A stretch of DNA of 64,000 bases, from the NCBI RefSeq assembly GCF_900156165.1, contig NZ_FTMY01000010.1, forward strand, positions 124,001 through 188,000, in the 5' to 3' direction. Below are positions 43,625 through 53,157 of this stretch, piece after piece (the stretch's first letter is position 1; every line of letters starts with the position of its first letter). The DNA is from Pseudacidovorax sp. RU35E (lineage in GTDB: Bacteria; Pseudomonadota; Gammaproteobacteria; Burkholderiales; Burkholderiaceae_C). The notes below the pieces were generated by a model that ran no database searches, was not told the origin of the DNA, and was given only the letters and a program-made list of their open reading frames with translations. A program made the position numbers and the translations under genes.

Positions 43625-46600
43625 TTACTTCACCGTGCCGACTTCGCGCCAGCCCAGCTGCCGCGGATCGAAGGCCCAGAACACACCGGACGGCGCACTG
43701 ATGCCGCCCGCACTGCTGCCGGCGATCAGCCGCGGCTTGCCCTTGACGTTGTAGAAGCTGAGCTCAGTCACGATGGCGCCCTGCGGGATATAGGCCACCG
43801 TGCTGTCGAGCACCGAGGTCGCCTTCGCGTAGTTCAGGGCATAGATGCGGCTCTGCCCGTCGGGGTTGCAGGCATCCCCGGTGGGCAGCGTGGAACTGAA
43901 GGCGACGAGGCCGCTGAAGGCGGTGGGCGGCGTGATCAGGCGCCAGCCCACGCTGCCGGTCGTGCCCAGGTCGATGTACCAGCCGGCCTTGCCGCTCAGG
44001 TTCGGCGCCGTGGCCAGGGTGCCGCCGTTCGGATCGTTGGTGGCGTTGGTGGCCGTCACCGCAGCCAGACGGCTGCGCAGGTCGACCGGGTAGGCCTGGC
44101 CGTCCGCACCCGCGGTGGCGAAGGCGGCGATGCCGCCGTCGATCAGCGCGTAGAAGCTCTGGTTCTGGCCGCTGAGCAGGTCGGTGCGGTCCAGCAGCCG
44201 GCCGGTGCCCACGAGCACGTAGCGCTGGCGCGTGACGGGGTGCACCTCCACCAGCGGCGCGGTCGTGATCGGCTGCGCCGCGTTGCTCGCATCCTTGAGC
44301 ACGGCGATGCGCGTCGGCGCCGGATACGCGGCACCCCCACGCGGCGACGTGAGGTCGAAGCGCCATACCTGTCCCGACAGATCGCCCACGTAGACCGAGT
44401 CGGCCGTGAAGTCGGCGAAGTCGCGCACATAGGCCGTGGGCCGGGCCATGCCGTCGGCGGCCTGGGTGCCGGTGGAAACCTTCTCCAGCAGGCGGCCGTT
44501 GCGCGGATCGACGACGAACAGCCAGCCCTTGCCGTCCTGGTTGTTGTAGCCCGAGGTGAACAGCGCCACCCAGCCGTACTTGGCGGTCTTGACGACCACC
44601 GGGTCGCCGAAGCTGTAGCCCATGTCCACGCAGTTGCCGCTGGAGATGTTGCAGGTGCCGCCGGCCGCCGTCGGCAGGTTGGCCGCGCCCGGGAATTCCC
44701 ACAACACCTTGCCGGCCACCGCCGCCTCGCTGGTCATCACCGAGGGATCGCTGACATCGATGGCGTAGTAGCTGCGGCCGCCCTTGCCCAGGCCGCCGAT
44801 CAGCACGCTGCGCCAGTCGGACGAGGTCACGCCCTGGGCATTGGTGACATTGGCGAAAGCGCCGCCCGCGTTGAGGAAGTCGATGTCGAAGACCTGCGGC
44901 GTGGCGTCCACGTAGTTGCGGTGGGCATAGAGCGGCTTGCCGAGCTGGGCCAGCAGGCCGTCGGTCGGGTTTGTGGCGTCGCCAGGGTCGCGGCTGAACA
45001 GCACCGAGGGCACGTAGGCGAACAGTTCCCGGCCGGCATTGGTGCCGGTGCCGCCGGTGAAGGCATGGAGCATGCCGTCGTTGGCGCCCACGTAGAGCAT
45101 GGTGGCGCGCGAGGCCTTGCCCTGCCTGTAGGCGCTGTAGCCGGGGTTGGCCGCGTCCGAGTACGAGGCCGCGGGCGGTCCGACGACCGTCACCTTGGAG
45201 TCGACGATGTCGCCGAGACGCCGCGGCTGCTGCACCGCGTTGCCGCTGCTGTCGGTGGTGGTGATGGACCGGATGCGGTAGCCCAGGCCTTCGCGGCTGC
45301 GGTCGCCGCGCAGCCATTGCAGGTAGTTGGAGCCGTCGTTGCCGCTGACGTAGCTGGTGTCCAGCGCGGTCTGCTGCGCCGAGGTGAGGCTGGCGTAGCG
45401 GAAGGGAACGCCGGCCGTGCCCGTCCAGGTGACGACCTGGCGGGCCGTGCTCCAGCCGGTGTCGGTCGTGCCGGTTCCGAGCTGGTTCTCGAAGGTGGTC
45501 GTGGTCGTCCAGGCCGGGGTGGAATTGGCCGTCGGCGTGCCGTCGGCCGCGAAGCTGATCTGCGTGGCGGTCAGCTCGCCCGTCCAGTTGGCGGGGTTGT
45601 ACTGCGTGGCATAGGACACGTCGCTGTCGGTCGTGACCTGCCGCCCGACCAGCGACACCACCGACGAGAACGCACCCTTGGACTTGTTGGCGATGCTGTC
45701 GAAGGCCTGGCGCAGGCCGGCGACCATGGTGTCCGGACGGCCGGCGGTGAAGTAGTTGTCGGGCCGGGGCTGCTGCGCGCCGTTGCGGTTGTCGGTCAGC
45801 GTGTCGCCGTTGGTGGACCACCAGTCCTGCGGAATGGTGCCGGCGAAGGTGTAGGGATCGAAGCCCTGGGGCACGTTCAGGCCGCCGAACTTGGCTGCCA
45901 GGTAGAACTTGTTATTGCTCTGGAAGGGCTGCTCCAGCACGTCGACCCAGTAGGTCTGCACTGTCTGCTTGCCGACGGTCTGCGGCTTGCTCGCGTCGTC
46001 GGGGCGGATGTCCTTGGTGTTGGCGTCGAAGGCCAGGCCCGCCATGTAGTAGCGCGAGGCGCCGGCACCGGTGGCCACCGACGCCAGGTTCGTACTGACC
46101 GACGCGTCGACCTTGTTCTGCAGAAAGCCGACACGGTTGGTGGCCACGACCGAATCGACCGAGTTGTCGTTGGCAATCAGCGCGGGCTTGGTGGGCTCGG
46201 AGTCGGTGCCCGTGTTGTTGCCCGGCACGTTCTTGTCGTTCCAGGTGTAGATGTCGCCGATGCCCAGCACGAAGTTGCGCTGGCAGGAGTACTGGATCGG
46301 GTCGTCCCAGTTGGTGATCACCGGAAAGCCGTCGAGTTGCGTCCGGCGGGCATTGGTGTCCGTGGTGGTCATGTTGGACCATTCGGGCACGTTGCCCAGG
46401 GCACGGAAGTAGCGCAGCGTGGCGTAGTACAGCTCGTTGACCGGGTCGTAGCTCTTGTAGTTGCCAGGATAGATCTGGCCGAACTTGTTCAGGTAGTTGA
46501 TGACGCCGCTGTCGGCGATGGCGATGCCGGTGTTGGTGGTGGTGGACGTCGCGTCGGCCGTGTCGGGATTGCGCACGAAGGTGCCGTCGGTGCTGCTCCA

Positions 46601-47920
46601 TTCCGCCGCGCCGTTGGTCACGCTGGGCTGACCTGGCACCGGATTCGTCGGACCCACGAACTTCTGCCGCGCCCGCATCACACCGCCGTCGCGCAGCGCC
46701 GCGCCGTCATTGAGATAGCCGAAGGCGCTGAAGCGGATGTCGTTCGAGTACTGCTGGACCAGGCCTTCGGGCTTCCAGTTGCTGCCGTACTGCTTGCAAT
46801 TGGATTCCACGCCGCCCGCGCCGCTGGACGGATCGCACACCTTCACGCGCACCGTGTAGTCCTGGGTGGGCGCGAGCTGGTTCGACAACACGTCCCAGCT
46901 GCCACCGGGCTGCAGCATCTCGAGCTTGGCGACTGCATCGCCGCCGCGCTCGTAGTACTTCATTTGCACCTGGATGTTGTCGCCGGCGTTGAAGCTGATG
47001 CCGACCGTGGTGTTGACCGTCGCGCTGTGGTCGTTCCAGTTGTTCACCCTCAGCACGCCGTTGATGGAGAGCAGCACGCCGTCGTCCGAGGTGGTGCGGA
47101 AGGTGTATGTGCCGGTGGAGGGGGCCGGAAAATTCACCGTCCAGATGGCGGTGAAGTTGTCGGTGCCCACGCCATTGCCGGGCCCGCCCTGGCCCCAGTT
47201 GTAGTTCACCGAGTCGTTGTAGTTGGTGTAGGTGGGCGTGCCAGCCGGGTTCTGGTTGATCGTGTTGGCGTAGTAGTCGCCGCGGATGCCGGTGACCGGC
47301 GTCAGCCGCATGGCAAAGCCGCGGCCGTTGATCGAGATGCCCAGCGAACCGGCGTTGGTGAAGGGCGTGGCGCCAGCAATGAACTGCTGCGGCAGGCTGC
47401 GATCGTTGAACAGGCCCTGGCCGGAATGCCAGCCCTTTTCCAGGATCGTGGTGGTGGCGGTGTCGACCACGCGCCTGCCGCCGGTCATGGCCCAGCGGAA
47501 GGGGTCGATGGCAGCGGTGGTCGCCCAGTTGAGGAAGTTGCCGCTCCAGGCGCCGCTGCAGGTGCGGTTGGTGGCCAGCCCGATGGGCGTGAAGTAGCTC
47601 TGATCGCCGTAGCCCGCCGGAATGACGATTCCGCCGGCGGTCGTGTTGGCCGTCGTGTCCTGCACGTAGCGGTAGCACTTCTCGGTGTCGAAATAGCCGA
47701 GGAAGGCCGCGGTGTTGGTGTAGTTGTCGGTGTGGGCGGTGCGCGAGGCGGTGGGCCATTCCACCGAGAGCGCGAGCGCCAGGTTGCCGGCTGCCGTGGA
47801 GTTGGAGAACACCGGCTGGTCGGCCAGCGGTGCGGCCAGTGCCAGCCCCTGGAAGGGCAGCACCAGCATGAGCATCAGGGCGCAAAGGCGCTGGGCGATT
47901 CGGCGGTTCGAATGGAACAT
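43625..47920 (-). CDS. pilY1: Type IV pilus tip-associated adhesin PilY1/PilC with PA14 domain
   Basis: The 1431-residue protein has a signal peptide at its start (ALMLMLVLPFQGLALAAP). A PA14-type beta-barrel lies near residues 230-350 (DYYANTINQ, YTFRTTSDDGVLLSINGVLRVNNW, YYERGGDAVAKLEM). The C-terminal third is the PilY1 beta-propeller (DGMLHAFTGGTGTNAGRELFAYVPS, SVYVGDLSGQVWRFDL). PilY1 sits at the pilus tip, promotes extension, and in Pseudomonas feeds surface contact into c-di-GMP signalling. The ATG at 47920 gives the signal peptide. It is the last gene of the minor-pilin operon. Confidence 0.93.
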   Translation of the reverse strand: MFHSNRRIAQRLCALMLMLVLPFQGLALAAPLADQPVFSNSTAAGNLALALSVEWPTASRTAHTDNYTNTAAFLGYFDTEKCYRYVQDTTANTTAGGIVIPAGYGDQSYFTPIGLATNRTCSGAWSGNFLNWATTAAIDPFRWAMTGGRRVVDTATTTILEKGWHSGQGLFNDRSLPQQFIAGATPFTNAGSLGISINGRGFAMRLTPVTGIRGDYYANTINQNPAGTPTYTNYNDSVNYNWGQGGPGNGVGTDNFTAIWTVNFPAPSTGTYTFRTTSDDGVLLSINGVLRVNNWNDHSATVNTTVGISFNAGDNIQVQMKYYERGGDAVAKLEMLQPGGSWDVLSNQLAPTQDYTVRVKVCDPSSGAGGVESNCKQYGSNWKPEGLVQQYSNDIRFSAFGYLNDGAALRDGGVMRARQKFVGPTNPVPGQPSVTNGAAEWSSTDGTFVRNPDTADATSTTTNTGIAIADSGVINYLNKFGQIYPGNYKSYDPVNELYYATLRYFRALGNVPEWSNMTTTDTNARRTQLDGFPVITNWDDPIQYSCQRNFVLGIGDIYTWNDKNVPGNNTGTDSEPTKPALIANDNSVDSVVATNRVGFLQNKVDASVSTNLASVATGAGASRYYMAGLAFDANTKDIRPDDASKPQTVGKQTVQTYWVDVLEQPFQSNNKFYLAAKFGGLNVPQGFDPYTFAGTIPQDWWSTNGDTLTDNRNGAQQPRPDNYFTAGRPDTMVAGLRQAFDSIANKSKGAFSSVVSLVGRQVTTDSDVSYATQYNPANWTGELTATQISFAADGTPTANSTPAWTTTTTFENQLGTGTTDTGWSTARQVVTWTGTAGVPFRYASLTSAQQTALDTSYVSGNDGSNYLQWLRGDRSREGLGYRIRSITTTDSSGNAVQQPRRLGDIVDSKVTVVGPPAASYSDAANPGYSAYRQGKASRATMLYVGANDGMLHAFTGGTGTNAGRELFAYVPSVLFSRDPGDATNPTDGLLAQLGKPLYAHRNYVDATPQVFDIDFLNAGGAFANVTNAQGVTSSDWRSVLIGGLGKGGRSYYAIDVSDPSVMTSEAAVAGKVLWEFPGAANLPTAAGGTCNISSGNCVDMGYSFGDPVVVKTAKYGWVALFTSGYNNQDGKGWLFVVDPRNGRLLEKVSTGTQAADGMARPTAYVRDFADFTADSVYVGDLSGQVWRFDLTSPRGGAAYPAPTRIAVLKDASNAAQPITTAPLVEVHPVTRQRYVLVGTGRLLDRTDLLSGQNQSFYALIDGGIAAFATAGADGQAYPVDLRSRLAAVTATNATNDPNGGTLATAPNLSGKAGWYIDLGTTGSVGWRLITPPTAFSGLVAFSSTLPTGDACNPDGQSRIYALNYAKATSVLDSTVAYIPQGAIVTELSFYNVKGKPRLIAGSSAGGISAPSGVFWAFDPRQLGWREVGTVK

Positions 47921-47951
47921 GGTGACCCCGGGGCTGCGGAAGTGGAGCGCC

Positions 47952-48563
47952 TCACTCCGGTTTGGTGAACGAACTCTGGACGAAGACCTGAAGGTTGCGC
48001 GGGCCGGTGACACGCACAGTGACCCGGTAGACCGGCTGCACCGGCGGCGGCGCGCGCGACGCCAGCTGGGCGCTGCCGCCCACCGCCTCACGCGTGATCG
48101 GCACGCAGTGGCTGCGGCCCTGGTCGGTGGCGCTCTGGGTGGCGATGTCGCACAGGCGGTCGACCACGTAGCGGATCGCCACGCTGTTCGTGCTGCCCTG
48201 CAGGTCGGCCGCGCTGGCCACCGTCGCGAAGGTGGCGTCGCTCAGGAGCGCCAGCGGGATGCCCATGTCGTTGACGGCCAGCGGCGTGGGGCTGTAGTTG
48301 AGCGCCTTGTTGGCGGCCGCGCTGCCGTTGACCGGATAGGTGGCGTTCATGGCCACGGCGATGGCCTGCTCCGCCTGGTTGACCAAGTCGCGGCGGATGG
48401 CCAGGCTGCCCACGCCGGACAGGGTGCTGTTCATGGAGCGGCTGACGGCCACCCCGCCGGCCAGCAGGACGACCAGCACGATCAGGCAGAAGATCAGCAC
48501 GACGCCGCGCTGGTGGCGGCGTGCGGGCACGTGGCGGGAACGACGGAGAACGCGGGGGCTCAT
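47952..48563 (-). CDS. pilX: Minor pilin assembly protein PilX
   Basis: This 203-residue protein has the PilX N-terminal pattern QRGVVLIFCLIVLVVLLAGGVAVSRSMN, a prepilin-like hydrophobic helix without a strict Glu5, and the Cys pair CDIATQ...CVPIT in the C-terminal half. It sits between pilW and pilY1 as in other betaproteobacteria. Its ATG overlaps the pilW stop (ATGA). Confidence 0.88.
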   Translation of the reverse strand: MSPRVLRRSRHVPARRHQRGVVLIFCLIVLVVLLAGGVAVSRSMNSTLSGVGSLAIRRDLVNQAEQAIAVAMNATYPVNGSAAANKALNYSPTPLAVNDMGIPLALLSDATFATVASAADLQGSTNSVAIRYVVDRLCDIATQSATDQGRSHCVPITREAVGGSAQLASRAPPPVQPVYRVTVRVTGPRNLQVFVQSSFTKPE

Positions 48564-49789
48564 GAGGCGGGCTGCTTCATCAGCAGGTTGCGCAGGGGGA
48601 CGATGGTTTCGACGATGCGGTAGCGGTAGTGCCGGTCATCGTTTGAAAGGCTGATCGTGTAGCGCTGGGCTGCGGGAAGGTCCGCGAACAGGGTGTACGA
48701 GGCGTCCGCGACCAGGTCCTTTTCGTAGACCGTGCTGCGCAACAGCATCGACGCGCGCACGGCGACGATCCTGCGCATGGTGTCGGGCGTCGTCATCACC
48801 GCGCCGATCGAATAGTCGGTCGCGCCGGCGCCGCCGGCTGCGGGCAGCACCCAGGCATCCATCACGCCGTCCGGCACCGTGGTCGTGTCCACGCCATACA
48901 GCGCCCGCAGGGCATAGACGCCCTCGGCCATGGGCTCGGGCACGGCGCTGCCGGCGGAGTTGAGCAGGTCCTCGCGGTAGAGGATGCGGTCGGTGCCGAC
49001 GCCGAACATCTGCAGTTGAAGGTTGTCGCCGTCGGCATTGCCCAGGGCCGTGAGGTAGGCGTCGGGGCTCTTGGCCAGGGCGTCGAGCGTGGTGCTGCCA
49101 GCGCTGCCCCGGTAGTAGGTGCCGCCCAGCGGCAGCGTGTCGGTGCCGCCCGTGGGCGGCGCGAAGCTGCTGTCCACCTGCGTGACCAGACAGTCGGTCA
49201 CGTTCTTGGCGCTGAGCAGCAGCACGTCGGCCGGCTGCATGCCGATGGTGTTCTCCAGCAGCAGTTTCTGCGTGCCGGCCGTGCCGCGCACCAGCCGGGG
49301 GATGTCGCCGAGCGGCGCGCTGCCGCCCATGGTGATCAGGATGTCCGAGCCGCCGCCGCTGCGACCCTGGTCGATCAGCACCGGCGCCACGCGCAGATTG
49401 GCCGCGCCCGAGGCGCCACCGAGCAGCTCGGCGAAGGGGGCTCCGAAGGCGGCGGAGGCGGGCAGCACGCTGGTGGTGGTGCCGCCGGCGGTGCGGCTGG
49501 CGTTGATCTTGCAGCCCAGCACGCCCCAGTCGTAGCCCTGCGAGAAGCCCGCGCCCGCCGAGCGCAGGGCCCGGTCGATGACGGTGGCGGCGAAGCTGCC
49601 GCTCTGGTTCATGTCGTTGGTGCCGGTGGTGGTGCGGCGGTTGGATTCGCCCAGCACCAGCACGCTCATCACCGCGAGCACCACGATGAGGCCCAGGGCC
49701 ATGGCCACCAGCAGTTCTAGCAGCGAGATGCCGCGCATCGCCAGGCGGCGTGGCGACGAGGGCGGGGTCGGGACTGGCGGAAACGGCAT
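48560..49789 (-). CDS. pilW: Minor pilin PilW
   Basis: The 409-residue protein has the prepilin cleavage and helix MRGISLLELLVAMALGLIVVLAVM (shown in part), then a long C-terminal globular domain with many Ser/Thr. The ATG at 49789 is preferred because GAGG lies eight bases upstream; a GTG at 49795 also fits the frame. It primes pilus assembly with PilV, PilX and FimT. Confidence 0.88.
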   Translation of the reverse strand: MPFPPVPTPPSSPRRLAMRGISLLELLVAMALGLIVVLAVMSVLVLGESNRRTTTGTNDMNQSGSFAATVIDRALRSAGAGFSQGYDWGVLGCKINASRTAGGTTTSVLPASAAFGAPFAELLGGASGAANLRVAPVLIDQGRSGGGSDILITMGGSAPLGDIPRLVRGTAGTQKLLLENTIGMQPADVLLLSAKNVTDCLVTQVDSSFAPPTGGTDTLPLGGTYYRGSAGSTTLDALAKSPDAYLTALGNADGDNLQLQMFGVGTDRILYREDLLNSAGSAVPEPMAEGVYALRALYGVDTTTVPDGVMDAWVLPAAGGAGATDYSIGAVMTTPDTMRRIVAVRASMLLRSTVYEKDLVADASYTLFADLPAAQRYTISLSNDDRHYRYRIVETIVPLRNLLMKQPAS

Positions 49790-49799
49790 GCGCACGACC

Positions 49800-50249
49800 T
49801 CAGAGCGACGGCAGGATGACGCGCGTGCTGAAGCTGCTCGCGCTGTTGGCGCCGCTGCGCGATGGCGGCGTCCAGGTGATGACGATGTCGGCTGCCGGCG
49901 GGACGCTGCCGGCGACCGCCGTCACGGTGCCGCTGCCGCTGGGCAGCCGGCTCAGCTGGGGGTTGGCGATCTTGGCCTGCCAGGCGGCGACGATGCCCGA
50001 CTCGGCGGTCACCGTGCTCAGGTCGACCGTCTTGTAGGCCCACATCTTCCCGGCGAGCTCGTCGGCCAGCAGGCTGGCGCGGCTGCGGTAATCGGCCTCC
50101 AGCGACAGCGAGATGGCCTGCGCCTGCAGGGCGACCAGACCCAGGATCGCGATCGAGAAGATCAGGATCGCGACCAGGACTTCGATCAGCGCCACGCCGC
50201 GCTGGCGCAGCGGCATGGAACGGAAGGGGCGGCGCATGGGCATCGGCAT
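49800..50249 (-). CDS. pilV: Minor pilin PilV
   Basis: This 149-residue protein has the prepilin motif QRGVALIEVLVAILIFSIAILGLVALQAQA (shown in part) with Glu at position 5 after the cleavage Gly, and the PilV-type YRSRASLLADELAGKMWAY segment. Three ATGs lie within the first five codons; the first or second is the start. It lies between fimT and pilW. Confidence 0.88.
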   Translation of the reverse strand: MPMPMRRPFRSMPLRQRGVALIEVLVAILIFSIAILGLVALQAQAISLSLEADYRSRASLLADELAGKMWAYKTVDLSTVTAESGIVAAWQAKIANPQLSRLPSGSGTVTAVAGSVPPAADIVITWTPPSRSGANSASSFSTRVILPSL

Positions 50250-50257
50250 CCCTGCGC

Positions 50258-50881
50258 TCAGCTGTAGCAGCCGTCCGGGCTGGTGGCGGCGTTGCGGGCC
50301 GGGTCGCACATGCGCACCTGGCCACTCAGGCCGACCGTCACGCGCAGCGGCCGGTCGGCCCCGGTGACGGTGATGGCGAAGGTCTGCAGCGGCGGCGTGC
50401 CGGTGGGCGCCTGGCAGGACGCGCCGGGCCCCGAACTGGCGGCGGCACCCGTGGCGCGGCCCAGGCTGCTGAAGCACACTTCGGCCGGCCCGGTGACGGC
50501 GACGCCGTCGGCCGCGCCGCTGAAGTTGCCCGTGCTGATCAGCTGCGCGGTCTCGGACGAGCCGTCCACCGGCAGCTGGTAGACGGCCCAGAACTTGCCG
50601 CCGCTCGTCGCCGAGACCGAAGCCGCGGCCGTCGTGGGCGGGCTGTTGGTGAACAGGAACACCATCGGCCGGCTGCGCCCGAGTGCTTCGGCCTGTGCGG
50701 TGCGCAGGCCGTCCTGGATGTTGTTGGCCGCGGTGCGGATGCGGCTGTTGCGGACCCAGTCGGCCATCGACGGCACGCCCACCGCCAGCAGGATGGCCAG
50801 CAGCGTGATGGTGATCATCAGCTCGACCAGCGTGAAGCCGGCCGCGCGCCGGCCTGCATGACGGGCCGCCGTCAGGGGCAT
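50258..50881 (-). CDS. fimT: GspH/FimT-family pseudopilin
   Basis: The 207-residue protein has the prepilin motif [22 protein letters not shown] (shown in part) and the FimT pattern [29 protein letters not shown]. FimT is a minor pilin and in some species binds DNA for natural uptake. It overlaps pilE by ten bases. Confidence 0.87.
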   Translation of the reverse strand: MPLTAARHAGRRAAGFTLVELMITITLLAILLAVGVPSMADWVRNSRIRTAANNIQDGLRTAQAEALGRSRPMVFLFTNSPPTTAAASVSATSGGKFWAVYQLPVDGSSETAQLISTGNFSGAADGVAVTGPAEVCFSSLGRATGAAASSGPGASCQAPTGTPPLQTFAITVTGADRPLRVTVGLSGQVRMCDPARNAATSPDGCYS

Positions 50882-51330
50882 GTCTGGCCTCGCTTGACGA
50901 TCCAGGCCGTGCTGCAGTTCGCGCCCCAGCCGGAGGGCAGGCCCGAGGTGCTGCGGGCGCCAGCCTGGGTGACCGTGTACGTCAGGTTGCTGCCCAGGGA
51001 ACTGGCGACGGCCTGGACGGTGTAGGTGGAGGCAGTGGGCGTGCCGCTGCAGGACACCGTGAACTTGCCCGCCGTCGTGGCGGTGCTGCAGGGCGCCTTC
51101 ACCGTGGTGCTGACGTCGTTGTACTGCCGGTTGTCCTGGAAGTACCGCTCCATGTTGGCTTGCATGGCCGCCAGGGCGTTGGTGCCTTCCACCATCTGGC
51201 CGCGCAGCACGTAGTCGCGGTAACTGGGCAGCGCGATCGCGCTCAGGATCGCCACGATGGCCACCACGATCATCACCTCGATCAGGGTGAAGCCGGAAAA
51301 ACGCGGGGCAGGAACCTTCGAGCGGTGCAT
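50872..51330 (-). CDS. pilE: Minor pilin PilE
   Basis: The 152-residue protein has the prepilin motif [31 protein letters not shown] (shown in part), the [15 protein letters not shown] segment typical of minor PilE and a disulfide-type Cys pair ([14 protein letters not shown]). It heads the operon pilE-fimT-pilV-pilW-pilX-pilY1. A possible promoter lies at 51359-51388 on the minus strand. Confidence 0.88.
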   Translation of the reverse strand: MHRSKVPAPRFSGFTLIEVMIVVAIVAILSAIALPSYRDYVLRGQMVEGTNALAAMQANMERYFQDNRQYNDVSTTVKAPCSTATTAGKFTVSCSGTPTASTYTVQAVASSLGSNLTYTVTQAGARSTSGLPSGWGANCSTAWIVKRGQTCP

Positions 51331-51673
51331 GGGGAACGGACGATGGACAAAGTGGTTAACTATTGTGTCATCGCAGGTACTTTGTGAACCTGAGTAACAA
51401 CGTTCCGCAGAGCAAAAAAGTGCACAGAAAGTTCAACGACCGTGGCGTGGAGGCGTCAGCCCGTGCACTGCGACGTCGGCGTTCGGCTCGCCGTCAGGTT
51501 GACGCGGTGGGCCGCCTACAGCCGGCGACCGCCACGCCCTACACCGGATGAGGCGCGTGCACCGACCGCGTCGGACGGGCGTGTGCCAGAGAGTTCGCCC
51601 ATCTGCTGAAGGCGGATTCCCGGCGCGATGTCCGTGACGGGATTGCTCTCATTACCCATCCAGGAGGTCATCC
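51331..51673. other. Gene-free divergent region between pilE and csbD
   Basis: About 340 bases with no supported gene. It holds the pilE promoter region at its left side (with one GTTAAC motif at 51355-51360), an A-rich patch near 51413, and the strong ribosome site AGGAGGT for csbD at its right end. I see no further structure. Confidence 0.6.
51359..51388 (-). promoter_or_regulatory. Candidate sigma-70 promoter of the minor-pilin operon
   Basis: On the minus strand a -35 TTCACA (51383-51388) is followed after 18 bases by AATAGT (51359-51364), matching the consensus at five and four of six positions. It lies about 30 bases upstream of the pilE ATG. GTTAAC overlaps the -10 end. Confidence 0.35.
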
Positions 51674-51865
51674 ATGAACAAGGATTCCGTGCAAGGCAAC
51701 CTGCAACAGGCCAAGGGCGCCGTGAAGGAAACGCTGGGCAAGGTCACCGGCAACAAGTCGCTGCAGGCAGAAGGCATGGCCGACAAGGCCGCCGGCAAGG
51801 CCCAGGAAAGCTACGGCGACGCCAAGGACGCGGCCAAGGACGCGGCCGACAAGCTGCGCAAGTAA
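51674..51865 (+). CDS. CsbD-family small stress protein
   Basis: This 63-residue, Lys/Ala/Asp-rich protein has the family pattern VQGNLQQAKGAVKETLGKVTGN followed by AEGMADKAAGKAQ. CsbD-like proteins are abundant small hydrophilic proteins induced by envelope, osmotic or stationary-phase stress; their action is not known. A near-perfect ribosome site AGGAGGT precedes the ATG, so strong expression is expected. A GC hairpin follows it before the membrane-protein gene. Confidence 0.92.
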   Translation: MNKDSVQGNLQQAKGAVKETLGKVTGNKSLQAEGMADKAAGKAQESYGDAKDAAKDAADKLRK

Positions 51866-51915
51866 CAGGGACGGCAACGCTCATTTCATCGGCTCTTACG
51901 ACCGACATCACACCT

Positions 51916-51950
51916 CGGGGCGCCAGGATCCACAGGACCCAGGCGCCCCG
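51916..51950 (+). terminator. Hairpin between csbD and the downstream membrane protein
   Basis: CGGGGCGCC and GGCGCCCCG form a perfect nine-base-pair stem with a 17-base loop and are followed by ATCTTTCC. It could be a weak intrinsic terminator for csbD or an attenuator allowing partial read-through to the gene at 51981. Confidence 0.5.
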
Positions 51951-51980
51951 ATCTTTCCTGCCGAGCATCGAAGGATTCGA

Positions 51981-52985
51981 ATGATCACAACAACAGCCCC
52001 CCACATCGTTGCGCCAGAAGCGGCGCGCCTCAGCCTCACACGTGTCTCCTGGGGCGCCGTCTTCGCCGGCCTGTTCCTGGCGTTGGCCACCTACCTTTTC
52101 CTCGCCCTGCTCGGCACCGCCATCGGCGCCAGCGCGGTGGACCCCATGGCGCCGGGCAACCCGCTGGCCGGTTTCGGTACCGGCGCAGGCTTGTGGGTCG
52201 GCTTCTCGACGCTGATCGCCCTGGCCGTCGGCGCCTTCTTTGCTGGCCGCACGGCGCCCGGCAAGGGCGCCCTGCACGGCGTGCTGTGCTGGGCCGTGAC
52301 CACGCTGGTGACCGTCTACGCCCTGTCGTCGCTGGCTGGCGGTGTGATCGGCACTGCCACGCGGGCCGCCGGTGCAGGTGCCGCACTCGCGGGTCAGGGC
52401 GTGGCCGCCGTGGCGCCCAGCATCGCCTCGGGTGTGAAGGACCAGTTGCAGAAGAACGGCATCAACCTGGACTTCGACGATCTGCGCAACCAGCTCGACC
52501 TGCTGCTGCGCCAGACGGGCAAGTCGGAATTGAACCCGGACGTGCTCAAGTCCAAGGCCGGCGATGCCGTGCAGGACGGCAAGTCCACCGCCGGCGATGC
52601 CGCGACCACGCCCCAGGCTGCAGGCAACGACCTGTCGGCCTTCTTCGACCGCCTGCGCCAGAAAGCCCAGCCGGCGCTGGACGCCGCCGACCGCGACGCC
52701 CTGATCAACGTCATCATGGCCCGCACCGGCAAGAGCCGCCCCGAGGCCGAACAGATCGCGGCCAACTACGAGCAGAGCTACAACCAGGCCGTGGCGAAGT
52801 ACAACGAACTCAAGGCCCAGGCCGAGCAGAAGGCCCGTGAGGCCAGCGACGCCGCGGCCAAGGGCGTGAGCCATGCCGCCTGGGCTGGCGTGGTCGTGCT
52901 GCTGCTGGGGCTGATCGTGTCCGGCATCGGCGGCTTCATCGGTCGACGCACGGCCGCCCAGCGCGAAATGCTGATCGCCGTGTGA
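51981..52985 (+). CDS. Uncharacterised membrane protein with Ala-rich helical domain
   Basis: The 334-residue protein has three N-terminal membrane segments (about 25-50, 70-88 and 98-125), a soluble Ala/Gln/Asp-rich helical part of about 160 residues (SGVKDQLQKNGINLDFDDLRNQLDLLLR, shown in part), and a final membrane span (about 300-322, WAGVVVLLLGLIVSGIGGFIG). I do not recognise a functional family. It follows csbD, so a role in envelope stress is possible. It ends with a strong terminator. Confidence 0.8.
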   Translation: MITTTAPHIVAPEAARLSLTRVSWGAVFAGLFLALATYLFLALLGTAIGASAVDPMAPGNPLAGFGTGAGLWVGFSTLIALAVGAFFAGRTAPGKGALHGVLCWAVTTLVTVYALSSLAGGVIGTATRAAGAGAALAGQGVAAVAPSIASGVKDQLQKNGINLDFDDLRNQLDLLLRQTGKSELNPDVLKSKAGDAVQDGKSTAGDAATTPQAAGNDLSAFFDRLRQKAQPALDAADRDALINVIMARTGKSRPEAEQIAANYEQSYNQAVAKYNELKAQAEQKAREASDAAAKGVSHAAWAGVVVLLLGLIVSGIGGFIGRRTAAQREMLIAV

Positions 52986-53024
52986 TGCCCAGGCGCCGAA
53001 AGGGGCCGGCGACCGTCACGCAAC

Positions 53025-53058
53025 AACGCCCCCGGTGCACGCGCGCCGGGGGCGTTTT
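53025..53058 (+). terminator. Intrinsic terminator after the membrane-protein gene
   Basis: AACGCCCCCGG and CCGGGGGCGTT form an 11-base-pair stem with a ten-base loop, and TTTTCGTTTT runs from the end of the stem. This is a classic rho-independent terminator 40 bases after the stop codon. Confidence 0.85.
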
Positions 53059-53157
53059 CGTTTTGCAAAGGTCGCCCTTTGGCGGGATGGCCTATGGCTC
53101 GGCCGAGGCCTGGATTGGTCAGGTCACGCTGGGCAAGCGCGGCGACGCTATCGAAAA

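Noticed and set aside
44240-47968. Long plus-strand open frame opposite pilY1
   Set aside because: Composition is a Val/Gly/Arg/His-rich mirror of the coding strand and no family features are present.
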